From Cohnella herbarum (GTDB lineage Bacteria; Bacillota; Bacilli; Paenibacillales; Paenibacillaceae): DNA of 64,000 bases. Location: assembly GCF_012849095.1 (NCBI RefSeq), contig NZ_CP051680.1, forward strand, positions 248,001 to 312,000, read 5' to 3'. The position numbers and the translations under genes are program-made. Positions 7,000-16,133 of this stretch are shown here, piece after piece. Each line of letters opens with the position of its first letter. Positions within the stretch are counted from its first letter, which is position 1. The notes below the pieces were generated by a model, which was given only the letters and a program-made list of their open reading frames with translations, searched no databases and was not told the origin of the DNA.

Positions 7000-7955
7000 T
7001 GAAGTCGATCATCTATTTGGACGGACGCAATCGCAAGTTCAAGGGCAATCTTCATACGCATTCTACTCGAAGTGATGGGCAGTATGCCGCTGAAGTCGTC
7101 ATTAACGCATACAAGAATAAAGGCTATGATTTCATGTGCCTGAGCGATCACGAGATTTATTTTAAGTCCGATGCTTATGACGATGACCGGTTCATTCTAT
7201 TAGACGGTTACGAAATGGCATGCGAGATGAATTGGCGGAAGACGGGACAGCAATACCACGTTCACGGCCTGCTGGATCGTTCGTTAAATTCGGAAAGCGA
7301 GTTCGAGCATGACGAAGAGCATGCCAAACCGGATTACGAAAGCTTGGACACGATTCAGAGCATGATCGACGAGATGCGCCATAAAGGCAATCAGATCATC
7401 ATGAATCACCCGGAATGGTCGAGGAACAAACCGGAAGATTTACTCGCGCTGCAGGGATATTTCGCTGTCGAAATCTATAACCATCAATCGGAGCTCGACG
7501 AAGCGGTCGGTTACGGCGTAAGCCATTGGGATTACTTGCTTAAGAACGGTCGCAAGGTGTTCGGAGTAGCTGCGGACGACGCTCACGGAGGAGAAATCGA
7601 TACCGCCATCTCCGAATTTTTCGGCGGATGGGTTAGCGTAGAATCCGAGGAACTGCAACAACAGTCCATTATTAACGCATTAAAGAACGGTCGGTACTAT
7701 TCGTCGAACGGTCCTGAAATATACGATCTGCGCGTGGAAGACGGCTTCTTACGGATCGAATGCTCCCCGGTAAAGTTCATCAAGTTCATTACGCATCCTT
7801 ACAACGGACGTACTTTATACAACAAAGACGCTTCACCCATAAGCAACGGAATCTACCTGGTAGATGGCAAAGAGCAATATATCCGCGTGGAATGCGTGGA
7901 TTTCGAAGGAAATATCGCTTGGTCCAATCCCATTTTCCCGGCCGACTTACAGTAG
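6999..7955 (+). CDS. PHP-domain metallohydrolase, second of a tandem pair
   Basis: A 318-residue paralogue of the preceding protein. It keeps all PHP metal motifs (NLHTHSTRSDG, CLSDHE, MNHPEW, AADDAHGGE) and the same C-terminal extension (SNGPEIYDLRVEDG, FEGNIAWSNPIFPADL). The two proteins differ in the region after the second motif, where this one has a longer acidic insert (SEFEHDEEHAKPDYES). That difference suggests different substrates or a heterodimer rather than simple redundancy. Its ATG overlaps the upstream stop by one base, and the MATE gene follows eight bases later. Confidence 0.85.
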   Translation: MKSIIYLDGRNRKFKGNLHTHSTRSDGQYAAEVVINAYKNKGYDFMCLSDHEIYFKSDAYDDDRFILLDGYEMACEMNWRKTGQQYHVHGLLDRSLNSESEFEHDEEHAKPDYESLDTIQSMIDEMRHKGNQIIMNHPEWSRNKPEDLLALQGYFAVEIYNHQSELDEAVGYGVSHWDYLLKNGRKVFGVAADDAHGGEIDTAISEFFGGWVSVESEELQQQSIINALKNGRYYSSNGPEIYDLRVEDGFLRIECSPVKFIKFITHPYNGRTLYNKDASPISNGIYLVDGKEQYIRVECVDFEGNIAWSNPIFPADLQ

Positions 7956-7963
7956 GAGGAAGC

Positions 7964-9319
7964 GTGATCAGCAACTTAGATTTGGAATTTCGCAAGGATA
8001 TGAAGAGGCTCGTAGTCCCCTCTATCTTACAAATGCTGATCGGGAATTCGTTCTCGCTGATTAACACGCTCATGGTCGGAAGCTTGGGGGACACCGCCGT
8101 TGCGGTCATGGCGGCCGCAGGACAAATCAGTTTTATTCTGAGTATGATTTTGTCCGCGATCTTCGGAATTGCATCTTATATTACGCAGTTTTATGGCAAG
8201 GGAGATCTCGTAAACGTCAAAAGATCGTTTGGTCTCATGTTGATTTCCAGCGTCATCGTTACGTTGATCGTGTTTACGTTGGTCTCTTGGTTTAAGGCGC
8301 CTATCCTGTCCCTTTTTCTCAAGGATGAGACGGCCGTAGCTTACGGCGTACAATATTTATCGGTTATCGTGTTCGTGTTTCTCATTAATTCTATTAAGGA
8401 CGTATATAGTAACGCGCTAGGTTCGATCGGCCGAATAAAGCTGACTTTAGTCGTTGGTATTATCGCGATGTCTCTGAACGTCCTCTTGGACTATGTCCTC
8501 ATCTACGGGAAGTTCGGATTTCCCGAATACGGGATCGTAGGGGCGGCTTGGGCGACATTGCTTTCGTCGATGATGAGCGGGTTCATTTTGATCGGCTATG
8601 TCTATGGGAAGAGCTATTACGTCAATGTCACCTTAAAGGAGATATTCTCCTTTGATTTCTCTTTTGTGAAAAAAGTGTATGCGACAACGCTGCCGCTGAT
8701 GTTCCATGAAGGGTTATGGTCGGTTGGGAATATGTTATATGCGGTAGCCTTCGGACATATCGGGGTGGCGGCGCTTGCGACATATCAACTGGCTAACACG
8801 TTCAACGGTTATTTTATGATGGGCATATTCGGTTTTGCTTACGCTGCCAAAGTCATGATCGGTCAGAAGCTAAGCCGGGAGGATCCGAGCGAAGCCATTA
8901 TTTATGCCCGTAAATTCACTCGAATTGCTTTGTATTCGGCGATAGTCGTAAGTATAGCGATTTTCCTTCTAAGTCCGTTTCTTATTCACTTATTTCCGAA
9001 TCTAAGCAGCGAGGTCCAATCGTCATTTCGGAACGTGATGATCATTCAAGCGATCGTTATGGTCATGTTTTTCTTAAACAACTTATGGATAGTCGGAATG
9101 TTCAGAGCGGGCGGCGACAACCTGTACACGATGAATTTAATACTCGTCTCCACTTGGCTCATTGCTTTGCCGTTAGTGTTCGCTGGAGCTTATCTCTTTC
9201 ATTGGCCGGTTGAGTGGGTGTATCTCATGTTTACCTTGGAGGAAGTATCGAAGGCATGCATCGGATTTTATAGATATCGTTCGAACAAATGGGCCCGGAA
9301 TCTGATTCAGAACATGTAG
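7964..9319 (+). CDS. MATE-family multidrug/toxin efflux-type transporter
   Basis: A 451-residue membrane protein with about 12 hydrophobic segments in two related halves. It begins with the typical MATE sequence RLVVPSILQMLIGNSFSLINTLMVG and contains the conserved GIVGAAWATLLSS of the family. GTG 7964 with AGGAGG at 7954-7959 is the likely start. The longer reading upstream from 7760 only re-reads the end of the PHP gene in another frame. MATE proteins are Na+- or H+-coupled exporters. Its place between the PHP hydrolases and phnX suggests export of a by-product or an analogue imported with the substrate (inference). Confidence 0.85.
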   Translation: MISNLDLEFRKDMKRLVVPSILQMLIGNSFSLINTLMVGSLGDTAVAVMAAAGQISFILSMILSAIFGIASYITQFYGKGDLVNVKRSFGLMLISSVIVTLIVFTLVSWFKAPILSLFLKDETAVAYGVQYLSVIVFVFLINSIKDVYSNALGSIGRIKLTLVVGIIAMSLNVLLDYVLIYGKFGFPEYGIVGAAWATLLSSMMSGFILIGYVYGKSYYVNVTLKEIFSFDFSFVKKVYATTLPLMFHEGLWSVGNMLYAVAFGHIGVAALATYQLANTFNGYFMMGIFGFAYAAKVMIGQKLSREDPSEAIIYARKFTRIALYSAIVVSIAIFLLSPFLIHLFPNLSSEVQSSFRNVMIIQAIVMVMFFLNNLWIVGMFRAGGDNLYTMNLILVSTWLIALPLVFAGAYLFHWPVEWVYLMFTLEEVSKACIGFYRYRSNKWARNLIQNM

Positions 9320-9381
9320 CGCATCCGATATTCAGCGAACTAATACATTACGTACCATACAACAGGAGAGTGTATACGAAA

Positions 9382-10194
9382 ATGAAAATACAAGGGATTA
9401 TTATGGATTGGGCAGGGACGACGGTCGACTATGGATGCATGGCGCCCGTTCATGTGTTCTTGGATATATTCAGGTCCAGAGGAATCGAACCGACGATGGA
9501 TGAAGTTCGGGCACCTATGGGGCTGCTGAAATGGGACCATATCAAGGCGATGCTCGAGATGCCTCGTATCGGTAAATTATTCGAGGAACGGATGGGGCGT
9601 CCCTATCGGAACAGCGACGTGGACGAGTTGCATGACGAGTTCGAACCGAAGCTGCTTGAAATCTTGCATAGATTCGCGGAACCGATCGAGCACGTCGTGG
9701 ACGTCGTGAATCGATTGCGGCGGGACGGCTTGAAGATCGGCGGAACGACGGGGTATAACGATGCGATGATGAAGATTGTCGCAAGCAATGCCCGGGAGAA
9801 AGGCTATGCGCCGGATTACTGGGTGACGCCGGATTCCGTATTTGGCAAGGGCCGTCCGAATCCTTACATGATCTATTCCAATATGATTCATCTGGATATG
9901 GGAGTCCCATCGCAGGTCATTAAGGTCGGAGATACGGCATCGGATATCCAAGAGGCGATTAACGCAGGAGTTTGGGCAGTCGGAGTCGTGAAAGGGAGCT
10001 CGATGTTAGGCTTGACGGAAGAGGAAGTAGGAACGATGGAGCACAGCGTGCTACGGGAACATATTGACGCGGCCAAACAGCGATTCTTGGAATGCGGAGC
10101 GCACTACGTGGTAGAAAAGATGTCTCATTTGCCCGATATCGTCGAATTGGTTAATGAGCAGTTGAAGGAAGGGGACAAGCCCCGTGGAAATTAA
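9382..10194 (+). CDS. phnX: Phosphonoacetaldehyde hydrolase (phosphonatase)
   Basis: PhnX cleaves the C-P bond of phosphonoacetaldehyde to acetaldehyde and phosphate, using a Schiff-base lysine and an aspartyl nucleophile in a HAD fold. The 270 residues match the usual ~267. The nucleophile is Asp9 in MDWAGTTVDYG, the Schiff-base lysine is Lys50 in PMGLLKWDH, and the phosphate and Mg sites are TTGYN, GKGRPNP and VGDTASDIQEAINAG. ATG 9382 follows CAGGAGAG; the upstream in-frame starts fall in the MATE coding end. It overlaps the next gene by 11 bases, so it is co-translated with the PLP enzyme that probably makes its substrate. Confidence 0.93.
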   Translation: MKIQGIIMDWAGTTVDYGCMAPVHVFLDIFRSRGIEPTMDEVRAPMGLLKWDHIKAMLEMPRIGKLFEERMGRPYRNSDVDELHDEFEPKLLEILHRFAEPIEHVVDVVNRLRRDGLKIGGTTGYNDAMMKIVASNAREKGYAPDYWVTPDSVFGKGRPNPYMIYSNMIHLDMGVPSQVIKVGDTASDIQEAINAGVWAVGVVKGSSMLGLTEEEVGTMEHSVLREHIDAAKQRFLECGAHYVVEKMSHLPDIVELVNEQLKEGDKPRGN

Positions 10195-11551
10195 ATCTTT
10201 CTCCAGAACGGAAGGAGATATTAATTTATCGACGGAGCGAAAGGGATGGCAGGAAGCTCATCTCAGTCAGCAAACGTTGGAGGTACTGGAGGAAGACAGC
10301 CGATATTTCCTGCACCAATCGATGTCGACGCCTTGCATGAACGTCATCACGAATGCGGAAGGCATTTATATAGAGGATATGGACGGCCGCAAGTTTATGG
10401 ACTTTCATGGCAATAGCGTGCATCAAGTCGGATATAAGAACCGATTCGTAATCGATGCGGTTAAGAAGCAATTGGACGACCTGCCCTTTCTCCCCCGTCG
10501 TTATACGAGTCCGATTGCCGTACAACTGGCCGAGAAGCTAGTCGAACTTACCCCGGGCAATCTGAACAAAGTACTATTAACGCCCGGAGGAACAAGCGCG
10601 ATCGGACTTGCCCTGAAGCTTGCCCGGAAGGCAACGGGGAAGTTCAAGACCATATCCACTTGGGATTCGTTCCATGGAGCGAGCCTGGATGCGATATCCG
10701 TCGGAGGCGAAGGCGTTTTTCGTAACCAGATGGGGCCGTTGTTGCCGGGAACGGAACATTTGATGCCGTTTAATTCTTATCGCTGCATTTTCGGTAACGG
10801 CGCGGATTCCGAGCGGAAGAGTTTGGATTATCTGGAGTACGTGCTTCAAAGAGAAGAAGACGTAGGAGCGATCATCATGGAGCCGATCCGAAGCACGGAC
10901 GTGCAGATTCCTCCTAAGTCCTACTTCCAAAGACTGCGTCAACTGTGCGATCAATATGGCGTTCTTCTCATCCTGGACGAAATTCCTACGGCTTTCGGAA
11001 GAACGGGCACGATGTTCGTCCATGAGCATTACGATATCGTGCCCGATATCGTCGTGATCGGCAAAGGATTCGGCGGCGGAGTGTTTCCTATGGCGGGGAT
11101 TATCGCTCGCGAAGATCTGGATATCGCTCAAGACATTTCGCTCGGGCATTACACTCACGAGAAGAGCTCGGTAGGCTGCGCGGCTGCATTGGCAACCATC
11201 GAGTTCATCGAGAACAATCGGTTGCTAGCGCATGCGACGCGGATGGGCGCATTCCTGGAACAAAGGCTTACGGAAATGATGGACAGGCATGAAATCATCG
11301 GAGATGTACGCGTAAAAGGCATGCTGGCGGGAATCGAACTCGTAACGAGCAGATTAACGAAAGACAGAGCGATAGAGGCCACGGAGAAAGTCATGTACCG
11401 TTGCATGGAGAGAGGATTAAGTTTTAAGGTTTCGAATGGCAATGTCATTACGCTTGTGCCGCCGTTAATTACGACGCAGTCGCAATTAGAACAGGCACTA
11501 TTCATCATTGAGGACGTAATCGCCGAGATCTCCAGTGTTAAAACAACATAA
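10184..11551 (+). CDS. pbfA: Class-III aminotransferase-fold PLP enzyme, PbfA-like (hydroxy-aminoethylphosphonate ammonia-lyase)
   Basis: A 455-residue fold-type I PLP enzyme. It has the PLP lysine Lys294 in VIGKGFGGG, the cofactor Asp265 in LLILDEIPTAFGRTG, and GGTSAIGLALKLAR in the phosphate-binding region. The start of the conserved core (STPCMNVI..EGIYIEDMDGRKFMDFHGNSVHQVG), the LPFLPRRYT segment and LGHYTHEKS recall the PbfA group, known to deaminate (R)-1-hydroxy-2-aminoethylphosphonate to phosphonoacetaldehyde. The adjacent, overlapping phnX fits this. A true 2-aminoethylphosphonate or other omega-transaminase is the alternative; no class-V PhnW is present in the cluster, so this enzyme alone would have to supply PhnX. 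GTG 10184 is the likely start, with GGAAGGGG upstream. Confidence 0.65.
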   Translation: MEIKSFSRTEGDINLSTERKGWQEAHLSQQTLEVLEEDSRYFLHQSMSTPCMNVITNAEGIYIEDMDGRKFMDFHGNSVHQVGYKNRFVIDAVKKQLDDLPFLPRRYTSPIAVQLAEKLVELTPGNLNKVLLTPGGTSAIGLALKLARKATGKFKTISTWDSFHGASLDAISVGGEGVFRNQMGPLLPGTEHLMPFNSYRCIFGNGADSERKSLDYLEYVLQREEDVGAIIMEPIRSTDVQIPPKSYFQRLRQLCDQYGVLLILDEIPTAFGRTGTMFVHEHYDIVPDIVVIGKGFGGGVFPMAGIIAREDLDIAQDISLGHYTHEKSSVGCAAALATIEFIENNRLLAHATRMGAFLEQRLTEMMDRHEIIGDVRVKGMLAGIELVTSRLTKDRAIEATEKVMYRCMERGLSFKVSNGNVITLVPPLITTQSQLEQALFIIEDVIAEISSVKTT

Positions 11552-11681
11552 TTTCATAAGAAACAACAATAAAACTATAAGTTTACGTGTGTTTAATCAT
11601 CTGTTTACACTGCCGCCGTATACTAAGCTTGTACCGATAGCGATGCTGACGATTAAGAGATTACGAGGAGGATTGCAAAGT

Positions 11682-13070
11682 ATGAAGAAGTTTGTTGTCA
11701 CTGCTTTGAGCGTGGTCATGGGAGTAGGGTTACTGGCGGGTTGCGGGACGGATGGTGAATCCGGGAACTCGACTCCGGCAGGTAATACCGGCGGGTCTAA
11801 CGCTGCTAATGGCGGTAAAGCGAAGGAGATTTCGATTTCCGTTCGCGAGAATACTTGGGGAGCCCGCAAAGACAACTTTCTAGAAGCAGAGAAGCGCTTG
11901 AACGAAGAGTTAAAGGCCGACAACGTACAAGTGAAAATCGACTGGTGGCCGGGAATCGACGACGAAGAGCTCATACTTCAAGCGCAAGCCGGCAAATCGG
12001 CGGACATCTTCATTAACTCCAGCGTAGATATCGGTTGGCAGCTGGAAGCGGGCATTATCCGCGATATCGACTGGGTTAAAGACTCCCAAGTATTCAAAAG
12101 CGTTCCGGATTCCTATACGAATATCATGAAATACGATGGTCATTATTACGGAGTCATTCAGGACATGGATGCTTCTCCCGTGTTCATCAGTCGCAAAGCG
12201 CTTCAAGGCTTAGGCTGGACGAATGAGCAGATAGACGGTTTGAAGGCTCGCGTCGATTCCGGAGATTTTACGTTCGGGGATTTGGTGGATTTAGCGGACG
12301 AAGCGAAGAAGAAAAATCTGGTTAAGGTCGGCTTTGCCGTAGAGGATACCAGATTCGAAGGCTGGAACTACGCCTTCGGCAATTATAACTACAATCCGGA
12401 ACAGAATAAATTAGTGCTTGCCCGTCCGGCTTTGGATGTCTACTCTTTCTGGGCCGATGCGGTGAAGAGAGGAGTCATAACCGAAGGGATCGGCAATATC
12501 GATACGGACAAAGCGGCTCCTATGTTCATTAAGGGCGACATCTTCGCCGAATTCGCACGTACGGAATTCTACCAAATGATGCGGGAAGCTAACGGGATGA
12601 AGGACGATATCGAGGGCTATAACGCATGGTTCAAAGAGAACGTGATTTGGATTCCGGTTCCCTCGGCGACCAAAGGCGGCAAGCCATCCTCCTATAGTAA
12701 CCCGGCATTAATATTCGTCGGTCCTAAAGTGGACGACGCGAAAATGCCTTACGTGCAAAAATTGATCGAGCATGTTCTCGATCCCGATCTCCAAGTGAAC
12801 CATACGATCGTAAGCGGAAAATTGCCGGTGACGCCGGAAGCTCAAGAGGATCCGCGGTTTAAGGAAATGGGATTCTACGAAGAGCATGCGTACTTGGTTG
12901 AATTTACTCGCACTCGCCCGCCGCAACCGGATTACGCGACCTTTATTAAAGGCTATACCTTAGGCGTGGAGGCCATCTTAACCAAGGGCAAATCTGCGGA
13001 AGAAGCATATGAACTATTCCAAAAAGAAGTGAAGCAAAACGTGCCGCAAGAAAATGTCATCATTGAGTAG
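11682..13070 (+). CDS. Extracellular solute-binding lipoprotein of a sugar-type ABC importer
   Basis: A 462-residue family-1 solute-binding protein. The signal peptide ends in a lipobox LLAG-Cys21, followed by a low-complexity Gly/Asn/Ser tether, so the mature protein is anchored outside the membrane. The body (LQAQAGKSADIFINS, YDGHYYGVIQDMDASPVFISRKAL) has the features of maltose/oligosaccharide-type binding proteins, not of the PhnD/PhnS phosphonate-binding families. ATG 11682 with GGAGG is chosen. It heads the ABC genes and is separated from the first permease by a hairpin that could raise its mRNA level. In this cluster the ligand may be a phosphonate-bearing saccharide or glycerol derivative (inference). 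Confidence 0.85.
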   Translation: MKKFVVTALSVVMGVGLLAGCGTDGESGNSTPAGNTGGSNAANGGKAKEISISVRENTWGARKDNFLEAEKRLNEELKADNVQVKIDWWPGIDDEELILQAQAGKSADIFINSSVDIGWQLEAGIIRDIDWVKDSQVFKSVPDSYTNIMKYDGHYYGVIQDMDASPVFISRKALQGLGWTNEQIDGLKARVDSGDFTFGDLVDLADEAKKKNLVKVGFAVEDTRFEGWNYAFGNYNYNPEQNKLVLARPALDVYSFWADAVKRGVITEGIGNIDTDKAAPMFIKGDIFAEFARTEFYQMMREANGMKDDIEGYNAWFKENVIWIPVPSATKGGKPSSYSNPALIFVGPKVDDAKMPYVQKLIEHVLDPDLQVNHTIVSGKLPVTPEAQEDPRFKEMGFYEEHAYLVEFTRTRPPQPDYATFIKGYTLGVEAILTKGKSAEEAYELFQKEVKQNVPQENVIIE

Positions 13071-13091
13071 ATAAACCGGATTCACTCTATC

Positions 13092-13126
13092 GAAAGGTGC
13101 GCTAATCTTAGGTTAGAGCACCTTTC
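13092..13126 (+). terminator. Intergenic hairpin between binding-protein and permease genes
   Basis: GAAAGGTGC (13092-13100) pairs with GCACCTTTC (13118-13126), and the inner CTAA (13102-13105) pairs with TTAG (13113-13116). No T-run follows, so it is better read as an mRNA-stabilising or partially terminating structure, as often found after the binding-protein gene of ABC importer operons. Confidence 0.6.
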
Positions 13127-13158
13127 CAGTTATTCTGAAGGAAGTGGTGAAAGTCTAC

Positions 13159-14091
13159 ATGGAGAACGCGACCACTCGGCAAACCTACAAAAAACCGTTT
13201 ACTAAGAAAATCTACCCGTATTTGTTTATTATGCCGTTTGCTGTGCTGGTGTTCATCTTTTTTATATTACCTGCCATTGCCACGATCGCAATGTCGTTTA
13301 CCGATTTGAACGCTTCCATGAAGCCGAATTTCGTTGGATTTACGAATTTTAAGAGAATCTTTATGGATTACAATCTTCCTCAAATTTTATGGAACACGGC
13401 TATCTTCGCGGTGCTATCTTTGGCCATCTCGATGCTCTTTGCTTTAATTATATCGATTGCCACTCAGTACTTTCTTAAAGGCAAAGTGACAGCTGTCATA
13501 TACAGAGTATTATGGCTCATTCCAAGCATAATTCCGGCCGTCGTCTACGTAACCTTCTGGAAATACGTGTTCGACCCGACCGAAGTCGGATTGCTCAATA
13601 GCATCATGCATCAATTCGGCGTGGAATCCGATCCCGTGTCATGGTTCACGAAAGCCGCTATGGCTATTGTCATTGTAGCAACGATCATTTCCACCATTTC
13701 CGGAGGCATGATCTTATTGTCCGCCGCGATCAACTCGATTCCCGAAGATTTGTACCAAGCCGCCCGAGTGGATGGAGCAAGCGAGAAATCGGTCATTACG
13801 AAGATCATTCTTCCTACGTTAAAATGGCCGTTAATGTATATCACGATTTCGGAGTTGATCGGTTTCGTATCGTCCTATTTCTTCATTATGCTATTGACGA
13901 ACGGCGGGCCGATGAGAGATACGACGACCTTGTCCTTATACGCCTATCAGCAAGCATTCAACTTGAAATATTACGGCTACGGCTCTGCCGTGTCGTTAAT
14001 CGTCGTGTTAATATCTTTTATCCTTACACTATTCTTCTTACGGTTATTCGACTTCGACCAAATGATCAAGCCATCTAGAATTGAAGATTAG
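13159..14091 (+). CDS. ABC importer permease (MalF/UgpA type)
   Basis: A ~310-residue inner-membrane permease with six predicted segments, beginning with the YLFIMPFAVLVFIFFILPAIATIAMSFTD pattern of CUT1 permeases. The EAA loop that docks the ATPase is IPEDLYQAARVDGASEKSVITKIILP. I chose ATG 13159 because an AAGGAAGTGGTG ribosome-site-like block lies upstream; a GTG at 13144 in the same frame is possible. It forms the heterodimer with the next permease. Confidence 0.9.
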   Translation: MENATTRQTYKKPFTKKIYPYLFIMPFAVLVFIFFILPAIATIAMSFTDLNASMKPNFVGFTNFKRIFMDYNLPQILWNTAIFAVLSLAISMLFALIISIATQYFLKGKVTAVIYRVLWLIPSIIPAVVYVTFWKYVFDPTEVGLLNSIMHQFGVESDPVSWFTKAAMAIVIVATIISTISGGMILLSAAINSIPEDLYQAARVDGASEKSVITKIILPTLKWPLMYITISELIGFVSSYFFIMLLTNGGPMRDTTTLSLYAYQQAFNLKYYGYGSAVSLIVVLISFILTLFFLRLFDFDQMIKPSRIED

Positions 14092-14108
14092 TTAAGGAAG
14101 GAGGCTGC

Positions 14109-14942
14109 ATGATGTCAACCGGTACGCTTAAAAAATTGTTGGTTCATACCTATATGACGTTATTTACCTTGCCAATAATCGCTATGATCATATGGTACTT
14201 CCTAGCGGCTACGATGAACTTTACGACCGGGCAGTTTTCCATGGAGAACTTTTCGTTTTTCGGTAAGCCGGTGGAGTATGCAGGGGTGAAGCTTCCGTTA
14301 ATATGGCCGATCGTCCTCAATACGATAGTGTACTCGTTTTTAATTGTCGCCATTGAAGTATGCATATCCGTACCTACGGCGTACGCCTTTGCAAGACTGG
14401 ATTTTCGCGGGAAGCGGGCGACGATGAAATTTTTGTTCCTCATGAGATCCTTTCCGGGCATTACGTTAATTATCGCGACCTTCTTCATATTGGTTCAAAT
14501 GAATTTGGTTAACACGTATTTGGGAGTTCTATTGGTGGCGATTACTGGGTCTCTTCCAGGACGGGTGTATATCATGAAAGGATTTTTCGACGAAGTGCCG
14601 TGGGATATCGAATGGGCGGCTATGGTCGACGGCTGCACGCGGTTCAGCGCATTCAAAAAAGTACTCGTACCTTACGTGCTGCCGGGGATCGGCGCGATAG
14701 CCGTATTCTCTTTTCTCGGAGCTTACGGAGAGTGGTTTCTGTTCAAATTGCTCATCTTCAACGATGACATGCTGACGCTGGCAGGCTACTTGTCTAAATT
14801 AGTGACTAAAGAAAACAACATTATCAATTACGGCTTGATTACGGCTATCGGATTATTCTACACGCTGCCAATCGTTGTTTTCTATATCTTTACGCAGAAG
14901 ATCTTCATGAAGGTCAACTTGGGAGGAGCGAAGCAGGTATGA
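14109..14942 (+). CDS. ABC importer permease (MalG/UgpE type)
   Basis: A 277-residue inner-membrane permease with six segments. Its EAA-type loop is VPWDIEWAAMVDGCTRFSAFKKVLVPYVLPG. ATG 14109, or the adjacent in-frame ATG 14112, follows AAGGAAGGAGG. It overlaps the ATPase gene by four bases (ATGA), the usual translational coupling in such operons. Confidence 0.9.
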   Translation: MMSTGTLKKLLVHTYMTLFTLPIIAMIIWYFLAATMNFTTGQFSMENFSFFGKPVEYAGVKLPLIWPIVLNTIVYSFLIVAIEVCISVPTAYAFARLDFRGKRATMKFLFLMRSFPGITLIIATFFILVQMNLVNTYLGVLLVAITGSLPGRVYIMKGFFDEVPWDIEWAAMVDGCTRFSAFKKVLVPYVLPGIGAIAVFSFLGAYGEWFLFKLLIFNDDMLTLAGYLSKLVTKENNIINYGLITAIGLFYTLPIVVFYIFTQKIFMKVNLGGAKQV

Positions 14943-16054
14943 TTACTTTGAAAAGGATCGTAAAGGAATACGACGGTAAGCAGGCGGGCAATAAGGCTGT
15001 AGATGGGCTGGATCTCGAGATTAACAAGGGAGAATTCGTAGCTTTGCTCGGACCTTCCGGGTGTGGCAAGACTACGACGTTAATGATGCTTGCCGGATTG
15101 CTTAAGCCGACTTCCGGAGAAATATACTTCAGCGACAAGCTGATGAATCATGTAGAGCCTAAAGATCGTAACATCGGGATGGTGTTTCAATCTTATGCGT
15201 TATACCCGCATCTAACGGTGCGAGAGAATATTGCCTTCCCGCTAAGAGAGAGGAAAATTCCGAAGCTGGAAGCTTATGAACGAGCGAAAGAAACGAGCAA
15301 AATACTGCAGATCGATCACCTGCTCGATCGCAAGCCTGCCCAACTTTCCGGCGGACAGCAGCAACGTGTGGCCATGGCTCGGGCGCTTTCCAAAAATCCG
15401 GAAATATTGCTGCTCGACGAACCGATGTCCAATTTGGACGCGCGGCTGAAATTAGACGTTCGGGATGAGATTCGCAAGATCCAGCGTAAATTGGGAGTAA
15501 CGACGATAATCGTCACGCATGATCAAGAAGAGGCGCTAGCGATCTCCGATCGGGTCGCGATCTTGAACGGGGGTCGAATTCAGCAATACGCGCCTCCCAA
15601 CGAGCTGTTTAATCATCCGACCAATTTGTTCGTGGCGAGCTTTCTAGGAAATCCGCCGATGAACCTCGTTACCGGAACGCTTGAAGAGAAGTCCGGCAAT
15701 CAAGTCGTCGTTACGAACGGTTTCGAGTATACGCTGCCGGAAGAGAGGAAGCTGAATAAGCTGCATATCGGGAAACCGGTCCAGTTCGGCATCAGACCTC
15801 ACGACATCGCGATATGCGAGGCTAGCGATAAGCAAGCGATTCGGATGAAGGTGGATCTGGTCGAGCACTTAGGCAGCGGAAAACTCGTTAAAGTGATAGA
15901 TCCGCAAAATAAGCTAGAGACGATGATTCGTCTGTTGACGGACAATGAAAATGAAGTTAGCTCTCGAGATAACTTGCATATTAAATTTAAGGATGCTAAA
16001 TTTCATCTATTCGATATGACGGATAACGGACGCAATTTATATCAATATCGTTAG
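14939..16054 (+). CDS. ABC importer ATPase (MalK/UgpC type)
   Basis: A 371-residue ATPase powering the two preceding permeases. It has Walker A GPSGCGKTT, Q-loop VFQSYALYPHLTV, signature LSGGQQQRVAMARAL, Walker B LLLDEPMSNLD and switch THDQEEA. The C-terminal ~130 residues form a regulatory OB/TOBE extension (FGIRPHDI), as in CUT1 importers. Having a dedicated MalK-type ATPase is notable because many Bacillota CUT1 systems share one housekeeping ATPase. Confidence 0.93.
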   Translation: MITLKRIVKEYDGKQAGNKAVDGLDLEINKGEFVALLGPSGCGKTTTLMMLAGLLKPTSGEIYFSDKLMNHVEPKDRNIGMVFQSYALYPHLTVRENIAFPLRERKIPKLEAYERAKETSKILQIDHLLDRKPAQLSGGQQQRVAMARALSKNPEILLLDEPMSNLDARLKLDVRDEIRKIQRKLGVTTIIVTHDQEEALAISDRVAILNGGRIQQYAPPNELFNHPTNLFVASFLGNPPMNLVTGTLEEKSGNQVVVTNGFEYTLPEERKLNKLHIGKPVQFGIRPHDIAICEASDKQAIRMKVDLVEHLGSGKLVKVIDPQNKLETMIRLLTDNENEVSSRDNLHIKFKDAKFHLFDMTDNGRNLYQYR

Positions 16055-16133
16055 CAAGCGGTGCCGATTCGTAATAAGCAGGAGAACCGTGGAAGATTTT
16101 GATATAATAATGCAAGACGAAGGAGGGGATCGG

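Noticed and set aside
7760..7963. Longer N-terminus for the MATE protein
   Set aside because: It only re-reads the second PHP gene out of frame; GTG 7964 with AGGAGG is the natural start.
11552..11681. Riboswitch or promoter before the binding-protein gene
   Set aside because: There are GTTTAC repeats (around 11580-11615) and a TATACT, but no properly spaced -35 and no recognisable riboswitch core.
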